Source: Mumia flava
GTDB taxonomy: Bacteria > Actinomycetota > Actinomycetes > Propionibacteriales > Nocardioidaceae
Length of the DNA: 64,000 bases
NCBI RefSeq assembly: GCF_002797495.1
Contig: NZ_PGEZ01000001.1
Span: 1,116,001-1,180,000, forward strand
Reading direction: 5' to 3'
This document shows positions 7,678 to 16,619 of this stretch, in pieces (position 1 is the first letter of the stretch; each line of letters opens with the position of its first letter). The translations under genes and the position numbers were made by a program. The notes under the pieces were generated by a model, which searched no databases, had not been told where the DNA came from, and worked only from the letters and a program-made list of their open reading frames with translations.

Positions 7678-8319
7678 TCAGCCGACGCTCGGGTCGATCA
7701 GCACCTTCGAGGCGTAGAAGCCCTCGGCGTAGCGGCTGCGGCACTCGACCCCGCGGACCCGCATGAGCCCGAGGAACAGCTCGTCGTCCCACCAGTCGCG
7801 CCCGGTCTGGCTCGGGTAGCCGGCGTGCAGCAGCTCGACCTTCCGGCGCGCCGTGGCCTCGTCGAAGCCGACGTAGTGCGTCGGCGCGGACAGGTCGCCG
7901 TCCCACTTCGGGATCTCGTAGTGCAGGACGAGGCTGTCGCGCCACACGGTGCTCGCCAGGCGGCCGACCAGCCGGTGGTCCTGGTGGGCGTCGTCGACCC
8001 TCGGGGCGAGCACCACGTCGGGACGGACGTGCTCCGCGACCTGCTCGAGATACTCCTTGACCTCGCCCCACACCGCCGGGAGCCGACCGTCGGGCAGCCC
8101 CGCGCAGTCCACCTTCGAGCCCGGCACGAACGAGTCCAGGGCTGCACGGGCCTCCCCCAGACGGTCCTCCGTCCCGGTGAGCAGGACCGCCCGTACGGTC
8201 ACGTCGTCGCGCTCCGCCAGGCGCAGCAGCGTGCCACCGCAGCCGATCTCGACGTCGTCGGGGTGCGCCCCGAGGCAGACGACGTCCAGCGGACCCGAAC
8301 CGAGCTCCAGACCGATCAT
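7678..8319 (-). CDS. PIG-L/LmbE family deacetylase
   Basis: This 213-residue Zn-dependent N-deacetylase-like protein has the metal site AHPDDVEIGCGG near residue 20, DDAHQDHRLVGR (second His pair), and the family core VVLAPRV. Relatives deacetylate GlcNAc-containing substrates or act on other amide-linked sugars. At the end of a CDP-sugar module it may act on an N-acyl sugar intermediate or on the finished glycan (inference). I prefer ATG 8319 (MIGLELGSG) after a GGGGGCAG site; a start at 8349 would add ten residues of poor family fit. Confidence 0.82.
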   Translation of the reverse strand: MIGLELGSGPLDVVCLGAHPDDVEIGCGGTLLRLAERDDVTVRAVLLTGTEDRLGEARAALDSFVPGSKVDCAGLPDGRLPAVWGEVKEYLEQVAEHVRPDVVLAPRVDDAHQDHRLVGRLASTVWRDSLVLHYEIPKWDGDLSAPTHYVGFDEATARRKVELLHAGYPSQTGRDWWDDELFLGLMRVRGVECRSRYAEGFYASKVLIDPSVG

Positions 8320-8501
8320 CCGTGCTGCCCCCAGACCTGTGTGATGCACCGTCGACCCGACACCCTAGTCCAGCGTGCGGGGGCCGGGACGCGTTTGCAC
8401 CGCACGGCGCTCGAGGCGTCCCGGCGGCGCTCGGTATCGTCTCTGACGAGCCCGGTGGTCGGTGCACCGCGGACCGTGCCCCAGGGGGAGGGAGCCACGC
8501 G

Positions 8502-10139
8502 ATGTCTCGTCCGTTCTCGGGCGCCGGGATGCTGAGCCGGTGGCGTCCCGCCGTCGCCGCGCTGGTCGCGGTGGCGTCGGTCGTGATCCTCAGCGCTCTC
8601 GTGCTCGTCCGTTCCGCACCCACGCCGTCGGGCGACGCGGCCCTGTCCGCGGAGTCCGCGTCCGGCTCGGGCGCCTGGACGGGCGACGCAGCGCGGACCG
8701 TACGCGCGCCGTCGGGCACCGCACCGAAGCGCCCGATCGCCCGTCGGTGCGGTCGGGCCGGCAAGCAGGGGCCGTCGAAGCGTCCCACGGGCGCGCGGCG
8801 GGTGACGCCCGCGATGAACCTCCCACGGATGGCGGCGAACGCCCCGCGCGGAACCACGTTCTGGCTGACGCGCGGCACCCACACCCTGGGCAACGGCGAG
8901 TACGACCAGGTCCGGCCCCGTCGGGGACAGCGCTTCGTCGGGGCACCCGGTGCGGTGATCGACGGCCGGCGCACCAACCTGTACGCGTTCGGGGGCCGCG
9001 CTGAGAACGTGACCGTCGAGCACCTGACCATCCAGAACTTCGGGCGGGCCGGGACCACGATGAACGAGGGCGTGGTGAACCACGACGCGGCCCACGGCTG
9101 GCGGGTCCGCAACAACACCGTCCGGCGCAACGCCGGCGCCGGTGTGTTCGTCGGCACCGACAACGTCGTCAGCCGCAACTGCCTGGCGTACAACGGCCAG
9201 TACGGCTTCAGCGTGTACGAGCGCACCGGCGTGCGTCGCGTGAAGCTCACGTACAACGAGATCACCGGCAACAACACCCACGACTGGGAGCGCCGGCGCC
9301 CCGGCTGCGGCTGCACCGGCGGCGGCAAGTTCTGGGACACCCGGCGCGCCACGATCGTCGGCAACTGGATCCACGACAACCGCAGCGTCGGGATCTGGGC
9401 CGACACCAACAACACCGGGTTCACGATCCGACGGAACTACTTCGCGAGGAACGACGGTCCCGCGCTGATGTACGAGACCAGCTACAACGCGCGCATCGTC
9501 CGCAACACCTTCGTCCGCAACGCGATCCGGGACGGGCGCCGCGAGCGCGGCTTCCCCACCGCCGCGATCTACCTCTCCGAGTCGGGGTCGGACCCGCGTG
9601 CGGGCGAGCGGTACGGCCGGACGTTCCGGATCGCGGGCAACCGCTTCGTCGACAACTGGTCCGCGCTGATCGCGTGGGAGAACGCCGATCGCTTCGCCGG
9701 GTCGCCTGCCAACACCAGCAGCGACTACACCACGCTGGTCAACCCGCGGGTCGCGACCGTCAAGGCCTGCTCCGACCCGGACAAGATCGCCCGCAAGCCC
9801 TACTACGACGACTGCCGGTGGAAGGTCAAGAACCTCCTGGTCCACCACAACGTCATCCGCTTCGACCCGGCGAGGATGCCGGACGCGTGCCGGCCGGGCC
9901 GGGGGTGCGGATACGTGGGGCTGTTCTCGAACTGGGGCTCGTACCCGTCGTGGTCCCCGTACAAGGGCCTGTCGGTGGAGCGGGCGATCACCTTCCGGCA
10001 GAACAACCGGTGGGTGAAGAACCGCTACGTCGGACCGACGCGGTTCATGGCACGCGAGCTCTGGAAGACCGTGTCCTGGAAGAGCTGGCGCGCGGCGCCG
10101 TTCCGGCAGGACCGCGGGAGCGTCAAGGTCCGACGATGA
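8502..10139 (+). CDS. Secreted right-handed parallel beta-helix protein
   Basis: This 545-residue protein has an N-terminal signal/anchor (about residues 12-37, AAVAALVAVASVVILSALVLV), a variable Ser/Ala-rich stretch, and then a pectate-lyase-like repeat body. Repeating Asn-rich rungs such as VRNNTVRRNAGAGVFVGTDN, VGNWIHDNRSVGIWADTNN and RRNYFARNDGPALMYET mark right-handed beta-helix (NosD/Beta_helix) coils. Such proteins are often polysaccharide lyases, epimerases or binding proteins, and the adjacent polysaccharide operon fits a role on that glycan. No catalytic triad could be assigned. The ATG follows a strong purine-rich AGGGGGAGGGAG. The stop overlaps the next start (ATGA). Confidence 0.8.
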   Translation: MSRPFSGAGMLSRWRPAVAALVAVASVVILSALVLVRSAPTPSGDAALSAESASGSGAWTGDAARTVRAPSGTAPKRPIARRCGRAGKQGPSKRPTGARRVTPAMNLPRMAANAPRGTTFWLTRGTHTLGNGEYDQVRPRRGQRFVGAPGAVIDGRRTNLYAFGGRAENVTVEHLTIQNFGRAGTTMNEGVVNHDAAHGWRVRNNTVRRNAGAGVFVGTDNVVSRNCLAYNGQYGFSVYERTGVRRVKLTYNEITGNNTHDWERRRPGCGCTGGGKFWDTRRATIVGNWIHDNRSVGIWADTNNTGFTIRRNYFARNDGPALMYETSYNARIVRNTFVRNAIRDGRRERGFPTAAIYLSESGSDPRAGERYGRTFRIAGNRFVDNWSALIAWENADRFAGSPANTSSDYTTLVNPRVATVKACSDPDKIARKPYYDDCRWKVKNLLVHHNVIRFDPARMPDACRPGRGCGYVGLFSNWGSYPSWSPYKGLSVERAITFRQNNRWVKNRYVGPTRFMARELWKTVSWKSWRAAPFRQDRGSVKVRR

Positions 10140-10822
10140 CCACCCCGGCCCGACCGGCGGCGGCGCGTGGGCGTGCCGCCGCGGCCTGCGCGATCGGGTG
10201 CGCGCTCGCGTTCGTCGTCCTCGCCACCGCCGTCGCGGCCGGCGCCACCCAGGGGGTCGACGACCGGGTCCGGCAGGTCTTCCGACCCGACGACGTGTGG
10301 GGCGTGACCCAGCTGCGCGTCGACGTGCTGGTCGAGGGGCTCCAGCCGCGCAACGCGCTCCTGGTCGCCGCGGTCGTGACCGTGGCTGCGGCCTGGGCGC
10401 AGCGTTCCTGGCGACCGGTCGGCCTCGCCGCGCTCGTGGTCGGTCCGGCCGGCGTGGTCGTGCTCGGCGTCAAGGAGCTGATCGAGCACCCGGACCCGCA
10501 CGGTCTGACCCCCGGCTTCGGCGGCAGCTTCCCGTCCGGGCACGTCGCGGCGCTGCTGGTCTGCTCCGGGCTCGTCGTGCTGCTGCTCGGCCTCGGGTCC
10601 CGCTGGACGGCGTGGCTGGTCGTCGCGCTGCTCGGCGCGGCGATGGCGCTGGCGCTGCTGCTCCAAGCGGCGCACTGGGCCTCGGACGTGCTCGGAGGCG
10701 CCCTCGTGGGCGCGGCCGGGCTGGCGACGACCACGGCGGTGCTCGCCCGCCGGCACGACGCAGCGCGAGCGGGTCAGCGAGCCGCCGCGCCGAACACCTC
10801 GCTCGACAGCCGCTTCTCCTGA
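10136..10822 (+). CDS. PAP2-family membrane phosphatase
   Basis: A 228-residue integral membrane protein with about five or six hydrophobic segments. The three PAP2 motifs are visible in relaxed form: KELIEHPDP (motif 1, normally KxxxxxxRP, here lacking the Arg), FPSGH (motif 2), and SRW...AAHWASDVLGG (motif 3 with catalytic His and Asp). Relatives dephosphorylate undecaprenyl pyrophosphate or phosphatidate, so recycling of lipid carrier for the neighbouring Wzy locus is plausible. Its ATG overlaps the stop of the beta-helix gene. Its last 49 nt overlap the end of the convergent pyruvyltransferase gene. Confidence 0.82.
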   Translation: MTTPARPAAARGRAAAACAIGCALAFVVLATAVAAGATQGVDDRVRQVFRPDDVWGVTQLRVDVLVEGLQPRNALLVAAVVTVAAAWAQRSWRPVGLAALVVGPAGVVVLGVKELIEHPDPHGLTPGFGGSFPSGHVAALLVCSGLVVLLLGLGSRWTAWLVVALLGAAMALALLLQAAHWASDVLGGALVGAAGLATTTAVLARRHDAARAGQRAAAPNTSLDSRFS

Positions 10823-11976
10823 TCGGCGAGCTCCGCGCCGAAGCGCTGCGCCGTCGCGTGCATCGCCGGGCGCACCTCGTCGGCGATCGCGCCCGCACGG
10901 GCCACCTGCGCCACGACGAGGTCGACGTCGAGGGAGTCCATGCGCTGGCTCAGCTCGCCCAGGCCGAACTCCTCGAGCACCCGGGCGTTCTTGCCCGCGT
11001 AGCCCAGCGACACCGTCGGGACGGCCAGCTTGAGCGCGCAGATCACGTTGTGGAAGCGGGACGCGACCACCACCCCGGCGCCCGCCATCTCGCCCATCAG
11101 CTCGGTGAGGGTCGCGGCGACGCTGGTCGTGACGCGTCCGTGGACCTCGGGGTGCTCGCGGACGACGCGCTGCTCGATCTCCTCGGCCAGCGTCAGGTCG
11201 GCGACGTCGCCGACGACCATCCGGACCGTACGGCCTGCGGCGACGAGGTCGGCGATCAGCCGCGTGGTGTCGACGACGTAGGCGCGCACCGCCTCGGGGC
11301 CGCGGGACCGTCCGTGGTCGGCCACCTCGTAGCGCATCACGCCGAGGACCACGAGGTCCGGACGCTCGCGCTCGACCGCCGGCGTCGGCAGGCCGAAGGC
11401 CAGGTCGGGATAGAGCCTGGCGTCCTCGCGGGCCGCGCCCATCGCGGCGACGGTCGCCCGCGAGGCCTCGTCGCGGTAGCTCACGTAGTCGGCGAGCCGG
11501 ACGGTCCAGCGGTGGAAGAACCGGGTGGTGGGGTCGCCGGTGGGCTCCGCGCCGACGCTGACCAGCGCGAACGGCCGTCGTCGCAGCCGGCACGCCACCG
11601 CGGTGAGGAACAGCCAGTACGGCAGGCTCCACGGCTGGGTCAGCAGCGAGGTCTCGAGCACCCCCGTGCCCGGGACCGCGACGGCGTCGGTCCTCCCGAC
11701 CAGGCGGAAGATCCGGGGTGCGTCGACCAGCCGGCTCAGCGCCTTGCGGACCGTGAGCACCGCCCCGCTGCCCGGACCCGGCCGGTAGGACATCAGCCGC
11801 ACCGCCTCCACACCGTGGTCGCGCGTGACCTGGTCCGGCTCGGCCGCCAGGCACAGGATCTCCGCATCCGGGTGCTGCGCACGCAGGTAGTCGAGGAACG
11901 CCTCCAGCGTGCCCTCGTTGCCGATGTTGCCGATCCCGAAGTAGCCCAGCACCCCGATCCGCATCCGCCGGGTCAC
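10774..11976 (-). CDS. Polysaccharide pyruvyl transferase family protein
   Basis: A 400-residue protein of the CsaB/WcaK pyruvyl transferase family, which adds ketal-linked pyruvate to surface glycans. It opens with GVLGYFGIGNIGNEGTLEAFL, typical of the family (NxGN). Later come VLGVMRYEV, MAGAGVVVASRFHNVICALKLAVPTVSLGYAGKN (the conserved RxH-containing region), and a short C-terminal helix. It is the last gene of the operon and starts at GTG 11976 inside the stop of the GT2 gene (GTGA). The role fits acidic decoration of the polymer. Confidence 0.87.
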   Translation of the reverse strand: MTRRMRIGVLGYFGIGNIGNEGTLEAFLDYLRAQHPDAEILCLAAEPDQVTRDHGVEAVRLMSYRPGPGSGAVLTVRKALSRLVDAPRIFRLVGRTDAVAVPGTGVLETSLLTQPWSLPYWLFLTAVACRLRRRPFALVSVGAEPTGDPTTRFFHRWTVRLADYVSYRDEASRATVAAMGAAREDARLYPDLAFGLPTPAVERERPDLVVLGVMRYEVADHGRSRGPEAVRAYVVDTTRLIADLVAAGRTVRMVVGDVADLTLAEEIEQRVVREHPEVHGRVTTSVAATLTELMGEMAGAGVVVASRFHNVICALKLAVPTVSLGYAGKNARVLEEFGLGELSQRMDSLDVDLVVAQVARAGAIADEVRPAMHATAQRFGAELADQEKRLSSEVFGAAAR

Positions 11977-12872
11977 GACAGCTCCACCTGGTCCTCGACC
12001 GAGGCGCGCTTGCGCCGCGTCGTGAACAGGCTCAGGAACCACCGTCCGACCTCGCCGTAGCAGCGCAGGCGCTGCGTCCCGGTGAGCGGAGCACGCCAGA
12101 TCCCGGACAGGAAGCCCGCGACGTACTCCGCGTAGATCCGCACGAGCGGGTAGCGCACCCGGTCGGCGTAGCGAGGGTCGAGCATCGCGGCCCGCGCGCG
12201 CCAGTCGCCCGCGCGGGTGGCCCGGCCGGGGTGGTCGCGCCGCAGGTAGAGCACCTCCGGAACCTGGTAGAACCGACCGTGCAGGGCCAACGCCGCGACC
12301 AGCGTCCGGTCCGAGTTCGGATAGCTCCCGTACGGCAGCACCCGGCGCAGCACGTCGGTGCGGATCACTCCGTAGTAGTCGTTGCCGCCCGGCTCGACCA
12401 GCAGGCTGCGCAGCCGTCGGGCCGGATCGGGGTCGTCGGTGCGGATCACGTACGGGGTCTGGAAGATGATCTCGCCGTGCTCGTCGATCACGGCGTCCCA
12501 GGCGTGCGCGAGCACGTGGTCGGGTCGCTGCTCGATCGCCTCGACGCACTTCGCCAGCAGCTCCGGGCGGTAGAGGTCGTCGTCGGAGGCCCACTTGAAG
12601 TAGCGGCCGCGCGCGAGCGACGGGGGCACGTTGTGGTTGGGCGCGGCCCCGATGTTGACCTCCTGGCGCACGTAGCGGATCCGCGGGTCGCGCGCGGCGT
12701 ACTCCGCGCAGATCGCCGCGGTCGCGTCGGTCGAGGCGTTGTCGGAGATGATCAGCTCGAAGTCGGTGTAGGTCTGCGCGAGCAGCGCGTCCAGCGACTC
12801 GCGCAGGTAGTCCTCCCCGTTGTAGACGGGCAGGCCGACGGACACGGTCGGTGCCGCGCTGTCCGCGGTCAT
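11973..12872 (-). CDS. Family 2 glycosyltransferase
   Basis: A 299-residue inverting GT-A enzyme. VSVGLPVYNGEDYLRESLDALLAQTYTDFELIISDNASTD is the classical GT2 N-terminus, and the metal site reads FKWASDDDLY. No membrane segment is seen, so it is a cytoplasmic or peripheral sugar transferase acting on the lipid-linked repeat unit. It is coupled at both ends: ATGA overlap with Wzx upstream and GTGA with the pyruvyltransferase downstream. Sugar specificity cannot be read from the sequence. Confidence 0.9.
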   Translation of the reverse strand: MTADSAAPTVSVGLPVYNGEDYLRESLDALLAQTYTDFELIISDNASTDATAAICAEYAARDPRIRYVRQEVNIGAAPNHNVPPSLARGRYFKWASDDDLYRPELLAKCVEAIEQRPDHVLAHAWDAVIDEHGEIIFQTPYVIRTDDPDPARRLRSLLVEPGGNDYYGVIRTDVLRRVLPYGSYPNSDRTLVAALALHGRFYQVPEVLYLRRDHPGRATRAGDWRARAAMLDPRYADRVRYPLVRIYAEYVAGFLSGIWRAPLTGTQRLRCYGEVGRWFLSLFTTRRKRASVEDQVELS

Positions 12873-14191
12873 AGCAGGATCCTTTCCTCGGTCGGGCTCT
12901 CGGTGCTGAGCAGGGCCTGGGCGGCGAGGTGGTCGGTCAGCCCGCGGCGCAGCTGGACCCACCAGACGACCACGCCGACGGCGGCGGCGAGCCCGACGCC
13001 GATCGCCGAGCCACGAGCTCCGTCGAGGTAGGCGCCGGCCGCGCCACCGGCCAGGTAGAGGCCGGACCCGGTCAGCTGGGCGAACAGACTGCGCCGGGCC
13101 GCGCCGAGCGCACGCACGCCCGCCGTGGCGCCCACCTCGATCCCGCCCAGGACGAGACCGACGACCACGATCGGGAGCAGAGCGGCGGCCGGCTCCCACA
13201 GGTCGCCGAGCAGGAGCTCGCCGAGCCCGTACGGCAGCAGGAGCAGCATCGCGACGCCCCAGGCGGCGGCCGCGGCACCCTGCACGGCGCCGAGGCCCAG
13301 GCAGAACTGACCGAGCCGGTGAGGTGCCCGGCGGACCACGTGGGTCGCCTCGGGGACCGCCACCTGGCTCAGGCCCATGAGGATCACCAGGAACGGACCC
13401 ATCAGCATCTCGGCCGCACGCAGCTCGCCGACCGCCGCCAGGCCCGCGACCGCGCCGAGGACGACGAACCGCAGCTGCCGGGCGAAGCCCATGCTGAGGT
13501 TCTCCAGGAGGTAGCGGGTCCCGAGGTCGCGGTGGTCGACCATCCAGCGCCAGAACGTCGACACCCGGGGCAGCACGCGGCTCTGGAGCAGACCGAACAG
13601 GGCCGCGAGCGTCGCGGTGCCGCCGAACGCCAGCACGCTCGTCTCGACGGTCAGGCGCCCGACCGAGTGCAGAGCGACGAGCGTGCCGATCAGGACGACG
13701 CCCCAGACGAGGTCGTTCACGAAGGCCTTCTGCGGCTTCCCGGAGGCGAAGAAGGCGAACCTCCACGCATCCTGGAGCATCAGTCCCGGCAGGCCGACCG
13801 CGAGCGCCAGGAACGCCGGTCCGACCGCCTCCGGCGCCACCAGGGCGACGCCGGCGCACGCGATGCCGCAGACCACGCCGACGACGAGGGCCGTCCCCGT
13901 CGCGGACGCGATCGCCGGCCGCAGCTCGCCGGGCGTCCGTCCGCTGTGGCGGACGACGAGCGGGTCCGTGGCGAGCCCGCGGGACGCGTTGATCACCACG
14001 CCGTAGGTGAGGTACGCGAGGCTGAACGCGCCGAAGTCCTCCGAGCCGAGCGACCGCGCGACCACGATCCCGAGCACGAAGTTGCTGAGGCTGGACACGG
14101 CCTGGTCGCCGATCCCCCAGCCGAGTCGCCGCAGCAGCGCGTACCCGCCGTTCTCGAGGCGGGTCGGGGCCCGGTGCCGGCCGGCGCTCAC
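12869..14191 (-). CDS. Wzx-like polysaccharide flippase (MATE/MOP superfamily)
   Basis: This 440-residue polytopic membrane protein has about 12 hydrophobic segments in the pattern of polysaccharide flippases. It opens with RRLGWGIGDQAVSSLSNFVLGIVVARSLGSEDFGAFSLAY, a typical Wzx/PST N-terminal region. It would move the undecaprenyl-linked repeat unit across the membrane. The GTG 14191 start lies in the stop of the upstream GT4 gene. The partner polymerase lies two genes upstream, which supports a Wzx/Wzy system. Confidence 0.85.
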   Translation of the reverse strand: MSAGRHRAPTRLENGGYALLRRLGWGIGDQAVSSLSNFVLGIVVARSLGSEDFGAFSLAYLTYGVVINASRGLATDPLVVRHSGRTPGELRPAIASATGTALVVGVVCGIACAGVALVAPEAVGPAFLALAVGLPGLMLQDAWRFAFFASGKPQKAFVNDLVWGVVLIGTLVALHSVGRLTVETSVLAFGGTATLAALFGLLQSRVLPRVSTFWRWMVDHRDLGTRYLLENLSMGFARQLRFVVLGAVAGLAAVGELRAAEMLMGPFLVILMGLSQVAVPEATHVVRRAPHRLGQFCLGLGAVQGAAAAAWGVAMLLLLPYGLGELLLGDLWEPAAALLPIVVVGLVLGGIEVGATAGVRALGAARRSLFAQLTGSGLYLAGGAAGAYLDGARGSAIGVGLAAAVGVVVWWVQLRRGLTDHLAAQALLSTESPTEERILL

Positions 14192-15408
14192 CGTCGGCTC
14201 CCGGCTCGGACCGCGCGGTTGCTCCGCGCGAAGTCGTACACGTCGAGGAGGGCACGCAGTCCTGCCTCGGGCGCGAACCGCTTCTCGTACGCGCCGCGCG
14301 CCGCCCGCCCGTACCCGGCGAAGCGGGCCGGGTCGTCGTCGACGTCGGCGAGCAGCCGGGCGAGGCCGGCGACCGACTCGGCCGGGTACAGCGCTCCGGT
14401 GCGGCCGTCGTCGACCAGCTCCGGGAACGAACCGCGGTCGGGGGTGAGGGGCGCGACACCGGCCGCCATCGCCTCCACGGCGACCAGTCCGAACGTCTCC
14501 TCCCACTGCGAGGGCACGACCGCGGCGAGCGAGCGGCCCAGCCGACGCATCGCCTCCGGGCGTGCCAGGAGGCCGAGGACGTCCACCGACCCGTGGCCGC
14601 GGGCCCACGTCCGCACGGTGTCCTCGAGCGGTCCGCCTCCGACCACGACGAGCCGCAGCCCCGAGTCCGGTCGCGCGGCACGGAACGCGTCCCAGGCACG
14701 CATCAGGAACGGCACGCCCTTGACGGCGTCCAACCGGCCGACGAACGCGACCGTACGGTCCCGGTCGCCCTCGCCGGCCGGCGCGACCGGAGGCTCCGGG
14801 ACGTGGTTGTGCTTGACGAAGACCCGCTCGGCCGGGAGGTCGAGAGCCCGCATCGCGTCGCGCTGGGCCGTCGAGATGAACACGTACGCCGAGACCAGCT
14901 CGCGCCACGCGGTGCGGTGCGCGGTGAGCGAGAGGCTGACCGGGGCCGTGGCGATCCTCGAGCCGCGATAGCAGCCGTGGCGCAGCCCCGGGAGGACCGA
15001 CCCGTCCGCGCAGGCGTGGCACACCGCGCCGTCACGGAAGAAGTCGCCGCTGGCGCACAGCAGCTTGTAGTTGTGCAGGGTCGCCACCACCGGCACCCCG
15101 GCGTCGGCGCACGCGTGCAGCACGCTCGGACTGAGCAGCGGGAAGGTGTTGTGGACGTGGACCACGTCCGGCCGTACCCGCGCGAGCAGGCGCCCCAGGT
15201 CGTCGCGGACCGGCCGGTTCCACACGCTGCGGTAGGGCAGCATCGCCTTGCGGGCGAGCGACCACCCGGCGATCTCGTCGCTCTCGCGCTGGAACAGCAC
15301 CACCTCGTGCCCGGCCTCGGCCAGAGCAGCCGACTCCTGGTCCACGACGACGTTCTCCCCGCTCGGCGCCGCGGACCGGTAGCGCCCGTGCACCACGACG
15401 ACCCTCAT
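14188..15408 (-). CDS. Family 4 glycosyltransferase
   Basis: A 406-residue GT-B enzyme. The N-terminal Rossmann half carries VVVHGRYRSAAPSGENVVVDQE and DVVHVHNTFPLLSPSVL. A Cys-rich stretch (LLCASGDFF, CHACADG, HGCYRG) is common in a subgroup of actinobacterial GT4s. The nucleotide-sugar half has FVGRLDAVKGVPFLMRAW and PSQWEETFGLVAVEAMAAG with the E-x7-E motif. No signal or membrane helix is seen. ATG 15408 overlaps the stop of the wzy-like gene. Confidence 0.9.
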   Translation of the reverse strand: MRVVVVHGRYRSAAPSGENVVVDQESAALAEAGHEVVLFQRESDEIAGWSLARKAMLPYRSVWNRPVRDDLGRLLARVRPDVVHVHNTFPLLSPSVLHACADAGVPVVATLHNYKLLCASGDFFRDGAVCHACADGSVLPGLRHGCYRGSRIATAPVSLSLTAHRTAWRELVSAYVFISTAQRDAMRALDLPAERVFVKHNHVPEPPVAPAGEGDRDRTVAFVGRLDAVKGVPFLMRAWDAFRAARPDSGLRLVVVGGGPLEDTVRTWARGHGSVDVLGLLARPEAMRRLGRSLAAVVPSQWEETFGLVAVEAMAAGVAPLTPDRGSFPELVDDGRTGALYPAESVAGLARLLADVDDDPARFAGYGRAARGAYEKRFAPEAGLRALLDVYDFARSNRAVRAGSRR

Positions 15409-16619
15409 CGTGGCCCGCGGGGCTGGTAGGTGAGCAGGGAGGCGGCGATCGTGAGCTCGAGCAGGTACGGGGACGGGATCCCGAGGCCGGTCTCGGTGAT
15501 GGACGCGATCATGCAGTAGACGACGAGGAACAGCGCGATCGCGCGGTGGGGTCCGCGCTCACGGGTCGCCGCCATCAGCAGGAGCAGCAGGATGATCACG
15601 ACCTCGATCACGACGCCGAACCATCCCTGGTCGAAGAAGGTCGCGACCCAGTTGCTGTCGATCGGCAGGCCCTCGAACGACTGGTCCGACATGCCGGAGC
15701 CGAACAGGTCGCCGACGATCGAGCGCTGCTGGTCGACCACGGCCTCCCAGACCTTGGTCCGGCCGGTCAGGTTCCCGGCCTCCTCGGGCGTCTGCCCGCG
15801 CAGCGCCCAGCTCGTCAGCTGCGAGGCGAAGACGGTCGCCAGCAGGAGGACGGTCACGACCCCGAGCAACGACGTCCGCCGAACCCGGGCGTGACCGAGG
15901 AAGAGCGTCGCCGCGGCCAGCGTCAGGCCGACGCCGACGGCGAGCAACGCTGTGCGGGTGTGGGTGAGGATCAGGATCGCGCCGGTGACCGTCAGGGCGA
16001 ACACGGCGTAGCGGCCGCTGATCAGCCGGCACAGCCACAGCAGCGCCGTCGTCCCGAACAGCACGGCGGCGTAGTGCGCCACCTGGGTCGGCCAGATCGG
16101 CCACAGCACGCCGGCCAGCCGGCCCTCGAACTCGAACGCCTTGCCGGGCGCGACCAGCGCACCGAGGACGACGGACGCGAGGACGGCCCACAGCCAGGTG
16201 CGGTGGCACCGCAGCAGGAGCATGTCGCGGCGGCCCCACCACGGTGTCAGCAGCCACAGCACGGCGACGAAGCCGAGCATCCGGACGGCGCGGAACGTGG
16301 AACCGACCATGAAGTCGTTGTGCAGGCTGACCATCAGCGCCACCACGGCCAGCAGCGTCACCAGCAGCATGAACATGTGTGGCCGGACGATCACGCGAGG
16401 GTTCGCCATCAGCGCGAACAGGAGCGCGAACGGGAGCGCGCCCATCGTGATCATCTGACCGAGCGACTGCGGCACCGGCACCAGCGCGACGCTGGCGTTG
16501 AACGACAGGACGTTGAGGATCAGCGCGCCCCAGGCCGCCAGGACCAGGACACCGCTGGCCCGCCAGTGCCGGGACTCCGCGGCGGCCCGGGACAGCGGGA
16601 CGACCGCCGCTGGGCTCAC
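15405..16619 (-). CDS. Wzy-like O-antigen/exopolysaccharide polymerase
   Basis: A 404-residue membrane protein with about ten hydrophobic segments. It has the Wzy_C-type stretch TGAILILTHTRTALLAVGVGLTLAA, followed by a large loop containing GNLTGRTKVWEAVVDQQRSIVGDLFGSG (the conserved G-R-x-x-x-W of O-antigen polymerases and ligases). It would join repeat units on the periplasmic side. It starts at GTG 16619 inside the stop of the Wzz-like gene. Ligase and polymerase cannot be told apart by sequence alone, but the Wzx/Wzz context favours polymerase. Confidence 0.85.
   Translation of the reverse strand: MSPAAVVPLSRAAAESRHWRASGVLVLAAWGALILNVLSFNASVALVPVPQSLGQMITMGALPFALLFALMANPRVIVRPHMFMLLVTLLAVVALMVSLHNDFMVGSTFRAVRMLGFVAVLWLLTPWWGRRDMLLLRCHRTWLWAVLASVVLGALVAPGKAFEFEGRLAGVLWPIWPTQVAHYAAVLFGTTALLWLCRLISGRYAVFALTVTGAILILTHTRTALLAVGVGLTLAAATLFLGHARVRRTSLLGVVTVLLLATVFASQLTSWALRGQTPEEAGNLTGRTKVWEAVVDQQRSIVGDLFGSGMSDQSFEGLPIDSNWVATFFDQGWFGVVIEVVIILLLLLMAATRERGPHRAIALFLVVYCMIASITETGLGIPSPYLLELTIAASLLTYQPRGPR

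Noticed and set aside
12929-14971. Long plus-strand open frame opposite the flippase and GT4 genes
   Set aside because: Composition is typical of antisense shadow in high-GC DNA (runs of Arg, Gln, Asp), while the minus strand encodes two recognisable, coupled families.
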